From Gammaproteobacteria bacterium LSUCC0112 (GTDB lineage: Bacteria > Pseudomonadota > Gammaproteobacteria > Pseudomonadales > Pseudohongiellaceae): a stretch of DNA of 64,000 nt. Within the stretch, counting starts at the first letter, position 1, and each line of letters begins with the position of its first letter. The stretch is taken from the NCBI GenBank assembly GCA_004535785.1, contig SPIB01000002.1, positions 288,320 through 352,319 on the forward strand, read 5' to 3'. Of the stretch, positions 63,704-64,000 are shown one piece after another. Position numbers and translations under genes: made by a program. Under the pieces are notes generated by a model, which made no database searches, had not been told where the DNA came from, and saw only the letters and a program-made list of their open reading frames with translations.

Positions 63704-64000
63704 TTATACTCTGGGTGTGGTGACGCCGGTCTGGCCCATATACTTGCCGCCGCGCTGTTTGTAAGTCACTTCGCACTGTTCATCGGATTGATAAAACAGC
63801 ATTTGAGCCACGCCTTCATTAGCATAAATTTTCGCTGGTAACGGCGTGGTATTGGAGAATTCCAATGTCACGTGCCCTTCCCACTCCGGTTCCAGTGGGG
63901 TGACATTAACGATGATGCCACAACGCGCATAGGTCGATTTACCAAGGCAGACCGTCAAGACATCACTTGGGATACGGAAGTATTCGATTGTTCGTGCCAG
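63704..64000 (-). CDS. dcd: dCTP deaminase (partial, C-terminal part)
   Basis: Ninety-eight codons and the stop are present; the 5' part lies beyond the window. It deaminates dCTP to dUTP for thymidylate synthesis. [40 protein letters not shown] with the catalytic Glu, and [16 protein letters not shown] followed by [13 protein letters not shown] identify the trimeric E. coli-type enzyme. It has no clear functional tie to the flagellar block; a 228-bp gap with fleSR control sites separates them. Confidence 0.95.
   Translation of the reverse strand: MARTIEYFRIPSDVLTVCLGKSTYARCGIIVNVTPLEPEWEGHVTLEFSNTTPLPAKIYANEGVAQMLFYQSDEQCEVTYKQRGGKYMGQTGVTTPRV

Noticed and set aside
63552-63776. 74-codon minus-strand frame overlapping the end of dcd
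   Set aside because: It overlaps dcd in another frame and runs over the fleSR control region; composition is not protein-like.
1-64000. Mobile elements, CRISPR arrays, tRNA or rRNA genes
   Set aside because: No transposase or integrase-like protein, no regularly spaced repeats, and no tRNA or rRNA-like stretch was noticed. A tRNAscan or covariance search was not possible here.

Overview
The window is a piece of a gammaproteobacterial chromosome with housekeeping, cytochrome c maturation, chemotaxis and flagellar genes. Gene order matches Pseudomonas-type genomes closely: gyrA-pheA-tyrA-cmk-rpsA-ihfB next to wbpM/wbpL/comEA; mtaD-ubiG-mupP-yciK divergent from gyrA; scpA-scpB-rluB; fleSR-fliEFGHIJ; fliKLMNOPQR-flhBA-flhF-fleN-fliA-cheYZAB-parCP-cheW; ccmABCDEFGHI. 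This suggests Pseudomonadales or a nearby marine lineage; the species cannot be named from the sequence. I saw no tRNA, rRNA, CRISPR array, insertion sequence or prophage.

Layout. (1) 1-13.0 kb, minus strand: a surface-polysaccharide pair (WbpM-like dehydratase, cut by the window edge, and a WbpL/WecA-like transferase), comEA, pyrF, lapA, ihfB, rpsA, cmk, a TyrA protein carrying a decayed EPSP-synthase domain, a prephenate dehydratase without chorismate mutase, and gyrA. (2) 13.2-18.5 kb, plus strand: mtaD, ubiG, mupP, yciK, then a diguanylate cyclase and a stand-alone copy of its sensory domain behind a probable sigma-54 promoter. (3) 18.5-24.9 kb: rluB, scpB, scpA, trpS (with an Fe-S-type cysteine motif), yciO, yciI, a periplasmic cyclophilin and xthA. 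(4) 24.95-25.47 kb: the only long region without a recognised gene. It holds a 33-codon hydrophobic small ORF followed by consecutive RNA hairpins and a strong terminator, and is the best candidate here for something undescribed. (5) 25.5-34.4 kb, minus strand: moaB, moaA and the complete ccmA-I system. (6) 34.5-63.5 kb, minus strand: a continuous chemotaxis and flagellar block. (7) At the right edge, the 3' part of dcd.

How it fits together. The flagellar block shows its regulatory hierarchy in the DNA. A near-perfect FleQ box and a sigma-54 promoter lie ahead of fleSR. More sigma-54 promoters lie ahead of fliK, fliL and (weaker) flhA. A sigma-28 promoter lies just upstream of cheY and downstream of fliA, the sigma-28 gene itself. 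FleQ and RpoN must be encoded elsewhere, as must the stator genes: motCD, normally between cheB and parC in Pseudomonas, is absent. Many start codons had to be moved inward from the longest ORF; the reasons are given per gene.
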